This document shows, one piece after another, positions 60,252 through 64,000 of a DNA stretch of 64,000 nucleotides; within the stretch, counting starts at the first letter, position 1, and each line of letters opens with the position of its first letter. The notes beneath the pieces were generated by a model. That model ran no database searches and was not told the origin of the DNA. It was given only the letters and a program-made list of their open reading frames with translations. Source of the DNA: Epiperipatus broadwayi (lineage: Eukaryota > Onychophora > Udeonychophora > Euonychophora > Peripatidae). Location: contig JAQFVV010012423.1 in assembly GCA_028023455.1 (NCBI GenBank), positions 312,001-376,000 of the forward strand, in the 5' to 3' direction. The translations under genes and the position numbers were made by a program.

Positions 60252-60805
60252 TGTTATTAAAACAGGCAAACCTCACTACACATATTGCCACTCACTGCAA
60301 GCTAGAGTAATCAATGGATGCCAGATGGCTTGTGCATAAAATCCCCATCTAGTGCCTACTCATCCAATATCCCCAGACTAGTTTCTGGCTTGTGGCCTTT
60401 ATCAGTGAGGAGCCTTGAATCTAAGAGCAGTGCATCTAGATCTTAGGATCTAATGCAACCCTCCAGCAGTCGCCTTTTATCTCTACTTAACTACAAAATT
60501 ATGAGTCTTAAATTGAAAACACCTTAATATTTTTAATCCAAGCTCATCAGTTTACATAGTCATATATGTCTGAACTCAGTTCAGTACCCATACATTTTGA
60601 TGTCTTTGGTTCTTTAATAACCGTAGCCACCACATCGTATTAGGCAGGATTAGTTTTAAGCCAATAAACATCACATGATCCCCATTTCTTATGCCTTCTG
60701 GCATCCATTGATTACAATGCAGTGAGTGGTAATACATATAGTGAGTTTTGCCTGTTTTAATAATAGTTATAAACAAGCATAAGAAATGGGGATCATGTGA
60801 TGTTT
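60252..60805. mobile_element. Family A retro-type element (copy 4)
   Basis: An exact 11-bp TSD AATGTGACATC (60,241-60,251 and 60,806-60,816) fixes the ends. The interior matches copy 1 (ATCCAATATCCCCAGACTAG, TAGTTTCTGGCTTGTGGCC, AGCAGTCGCCTTTTATCTCT). The right end is inverted against the inner AACATCACATGATCCCCATT (about 60,665). The hammerhead core is changed to CTGATAA on the minus strand at about 60,399-60,405. The 66-residue minus-strand frame at 60,576-60,776 is accidental. Confidence 0.82.
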
Positions 60806-60945
60806 AATGTGACATCAGTATATTCAAAGTAAAATAAAACTTTAATGTCATTAGCAAGTTATATGATTTTTTAAAATACATATTAGAAGTATTATACTTA
60901 CATTTTTTCTTATACTTTTTTTGCATTCTTTCATATATTCATATA

Positions 60946-61707
60946 TATTACTTTTTATAAATCTCCACATATACACTCTAATGCAAAATTTTTATATAGT
61001 TCCTTTAATTTTCTAACAGTTTTGACTGTCCTGCAGTCTTCATCAGAGCTACAACATTTAAACATATTGTCATAAAATCATTATTCTATACATATAAAAT
61101 ACATATTTTACATTATTATTCATAATCATATTTTATTTTTAACTCTATACCGTTACTTGCCTTTTTTCTCATTATTATTTTCTCATTATTTTTTTACTAT
61201 TTCTATTTTATTTTTATTTTTTACCTTTTCTCCCTATATATCATTCTACATTACTCTCATATATTTTTATCACATTTTTATTTTACTTTTAATAACTATA
61301 AGTCTAATTCTTTTTCTTCCTTTTTATTATTTATTTATACTTAAATAATAATAAAAAGGAAGGAAAGAAATTAGATTTATAGGTATTAAAAGTAAAATAA
61401 AAAGGTAATAAAAATATATTAGAGAGTGATATAAAATGATAGATAAGAAGAAAAGGTAAAAAATAATAATTAGGAATAAATGAAGTAAAGATATAGGGTT
61501 AAAAATAAAATATGATTATGAATAATAATGTAAAATATGTATTTTTATATGTATATAGAATAATGGTTATATGATTTTACGTTTAAACATTGTAGCTCAG
61601 ATGAAGACTACAGGACAGCAGAAACTGTTAGAAAATTAAAGGAATCATATTAAAAAATTTGTATTAGAGTATATATGTGGAGATTTGTAAAAAATAATAT
61701 ATACGAA
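60946..61707. mobile_element. 760-bp palindromic repeat with hammerhead-like strings (family C)
   Basis: The left arm from about 60,946 (ATATATTACTTTTTATAAAT) pairs with the right arm to about 61,707 (GGAGATTTGTAAAAAATAAT). The axis is near 61,335 in TATTTATACTTAAATAATAA. The arms are about 85% identical by eye. The left arm on the minus strand reads CTCTGATGAAGACTGCAGGA and the right arm CTCAGATGAAGACTACAGGA followed by CAGAAAC. This gives the CTGATGA, stem II and GAAA outline, but stem I and the cleavage site do not form. A related fragment lies at about 5,800-5,825. Confidence 0.75.
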
Positions 61708-61719
61708 AAATACATATTC

Positions 61720-64000
61720 AAAGACTCTCCAAGTTTAGACTAGTTTTTCTTATTAGTAAGCTCTTTTCTTGATATCACTCCAAAAAAGTCTTTTATTTTA
61801 TCCATCTATCTTACATATTATCTCTATAATCTTTTGGAATTCAATCCAATCCAATTTAGAACTTTAACTATTCAATCTTTTTTTAATTCTTTTAATAATG
61901 TCAATGAAACCTGTTTGCTCTTTCACCCATACATTTTGCTTTTGATATCTGTTTGTTACTCCTAATGTAAATGTTTTAATACTTCAATGTATTTTCTGAA
62001 ATCTTTAAATATTATTTTTCTGTTTCACTTTAATAAGTGAGAAACTGGTGAAATCATATCTTTAACTTTATATGTTGAAACAGTCAACTCTTTCTATCAT
62101 CCAGTTTTACCTACTATATTCTATAGTATTATTTTATTTCCATATCTATATACCAAAAATCCTCCGCATATCAGACTAATTTTAAAATCAATAATTATGG
62201 TTATATATGTGTGTGTATATTATAGCATACATTGTTAAATGCTTATGTATATGTGTGATAAATCAGCATATATGCATGTGTATATATTATTTTTGCTAAA
62301 TAAATGTAAACCTTGCCATATGTGTAACCAAAAACCTACCTATATGCAGAAGAGAAATAATGTTATAGAGTTAAAGCATTATAGATTTCCTTTTATTTTA
62401 AATATTATTGTAAAGTTAATATAGAAATTATAATATTTCTGCATATAAAGATAAATTATGCTTAAACGTGTTACATATAGAGTAAGATGTTTAGCAGGTT
62501 TTAGATTTGTTTTTCGTAAAAAAAATTAATTTAATAAAATTAATCTTTCTCACTATATTTTGACCTACTTAAAAGTTAAAATAGATTTTTAAGTAGTTTT
62601 AAATAAATTGGCCTGGTCAAAATTGAAGGACCCACCTGTAAAAAAATTTGATAACTCAGCAGGAATCTTCAGATTGTCTAAGAATATAGCAAACTAAATT
62701 AGAAAAACAGATCTGGAACTAAAACTGGTAAACAAGTTGTGGTCAATGTAAAAGAAAGGGGGGGGGAGATCAATATATAAACCTTCAACATTTTGAGATC
62801 AGCATTATCAATATTAGCAGTATTATTAAGAGTTATAAAATTTATGGCATAGAACGGCAATAAACTTGCTTTCTAATTCCAAAAATGGTCTAAAAGATGT
62901 GGATATGCTGGAATCAGCTGCCCAGTAGCAGTAAAAGCAAAAAGATGTGCCAAGATCATGCAACCATGCAAGATAACACTTTAAAGTGTAACCAATTTCT
63001 GCAGATTTTAAAATGAACATTCTAAACTAAATCTCCTAATTTCTTAAAGCTAGCTAAAATATTGTAAATGGCCACTTTTAATAGATTCTTCAAATCTTAA
63101 TTCTAAACTAAATTAAATGTAATTTTATTTACTGTCTAATTTGTAAGTCTTGCCTGATTTGATCTAAATCTGTTTTAATTTTGTTTCATTATGACTAAGC
63201 AAAATAAAGCCAAATCTTAGATTTCACTTACGTGAAATATTATCTACAATTTTATATTCTTTCTTTTAAAGTTAAGTCTATGCCTTTATTAATTGAACTA
63301 TATGTATTTATCTATTTATGCTATGTTGTATTCAGAATGGAGTTTACCCATATTTAAAATAACTAGTGAGAAATGATTAGATGTTCTCACACTTGTTTAG
63401 TTCTGCATTTATTAGCACACAAACAAAATTCCCTTCTGAAATGAGTAAAATAATATATATATATATTCTAACCTCCCCCACCGCTCGTCCTCCAAAATTA
63501 TAATTATATTGTTTAAAATTTATTTACGCATATATATTCCGGGTTCTAGCTCAGTTAACAAATAAATAAATGAAATATTCAGCATTAATTAAAATGATTA
63601 CTAGCTCTAATTTTTAAAATACAAATACAGTTCAAATTTTAAAATGAATTAACAATTATTTACTATTTTCATGAGACATGGAGTGACGATACGGGGAACG
63701 AGATAGACTACATTGAGATATTATCCACACGATACTATCTCAATGGCATAAGAACACTATTCCCCCTTTTTACTATACCAAATAACTAACTAATAGTATT
63801 CTTACGACTTTCTAAGCTCTATTCACTACGATTAAAATAATAATCATATCTTAATATTCTTTGTAATAAGAATCTGGCTCAATTAAATAAAATAAAGAAA
63901 ATGAATAAAATAAAATAAAATAAAATCTCAGGTTCATAAATTGTATTCTAACTGATTTAAAATTACGGTAGTAAAATATGAAAAGGGAATTTTATGTCAT
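61720..64000. other. No gene recognised to the window end
   Basis: AT-rich. A short inverted pair CATTGAGATA and TATCTCAATG lies at 63,711-63,745, a poly-G run at about 62,757-62,767, and a (TAAAA)n run at about 63,905-63,925. Frames at 62,239-62,424 and 62,826-63,020 carry no family signature. Confidence 0.5.

Noticed and set aside
63700-63750. Short inverted pair CATTGAGATA / TATCTCAATG
   Set aside because: Only 10 bp arms with a 15-base loop and no TSD or second copy. Chance is likely.

Overview
This window is eukaryotic, very AT-rich (my estimate is well over 70% A+T) and almost entirely repetitive. I found no host protein-coding gene, rRNA or functional tRNA gene. The mobile-element mix is that of a metazoan: a Tx1/L1-type LINE, Penelope-like elements (PLEs) with a GIY-YIG nuclease, a Tigger/pogo DNA transposon, a ZMYM1-like hAT remnant, a piggyBac-type MITE and tRNA-derived SINEs. 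Long GATA/CTAT tracts, many (TA)n tracts and tRNA-headed SINEs fit an invertebrate with a large repeat-rich genome, such as a cephalopod mollusc, but nothing here proves the species.

Layout. 1-1,400: (TA)n and an old tandem duplication. 1,403-12,462: an 11-kb palindromic (foldback) DNA element with 8-bp target duplications (TSDs). Its left arm has been hit by a retro-type inverted-repeat element (1,914-2,830), a 5'-truncated LINE (2,892-4,758) and another short retro-type repeat (6,430-6,760), and its centre is a 2.7-kb degenerate CTAT/GATA tract. 15,205-17,332: a broken Tigger element on the minus strand. 18,271-19,362: a minisatellite and a tandem duplication. 21,943-24,183: a PLE fragment fused head-to-head to an inverted copy of its own 3' half. 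24.2-27.9 kb: no recognisable feature. 27,929-29,545 and 51,735-52,723: two related tandem/inverted repeat blocks, each lying between (TA)n tracts. 29,875-30,042: another retro-type hairpin repeat. 30,500-30,612, 59,948-60,047 and about 59,040-59,240: tRNA-derived SINEs. 35.3-36.8 kb: the hAT remnant. 38,257-49,516: a PLE flanked by about 195-bp direct repeats, interrupted by a piggyBac-like MITE (39,714-40,483) and by a 6.9-kb foldback element (42,205-49,126) whose arms are tandem arrays of about 525-bp units. 53-59 kb: tandem duplications and an unassigned less AT-rich stretch that may hold an LTR. 60,252-60,805 and 60,946-61,707: two more inverted-repeat elements.

Two patterns run across the window. 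First, the two giant palindromes (1,403-12,462 and 42,205-49,126) have similar termini (GGTRCTRATWTAG-like) and perfect 8-bp TSDs, so they look like one superfamily of non-autonomous foldback transposons with satellite or microsatellite interiors. Second, at least three otherwise different repeat families carry what reads as a complete minimal type-I hammerhead ribozyme: CTGATGA, a short stem-loop II, GAAA, a 2-3-bp stem III, a GUC or AUC cleavage triplet, and a closing stem I. This architecture is known from Penelope-like retroelements. In this window the motif lies in short non-coding inverted-repeat elements with 10-12-bp TSDs, which suggests PLE-dependent non-autonomous retroelements.
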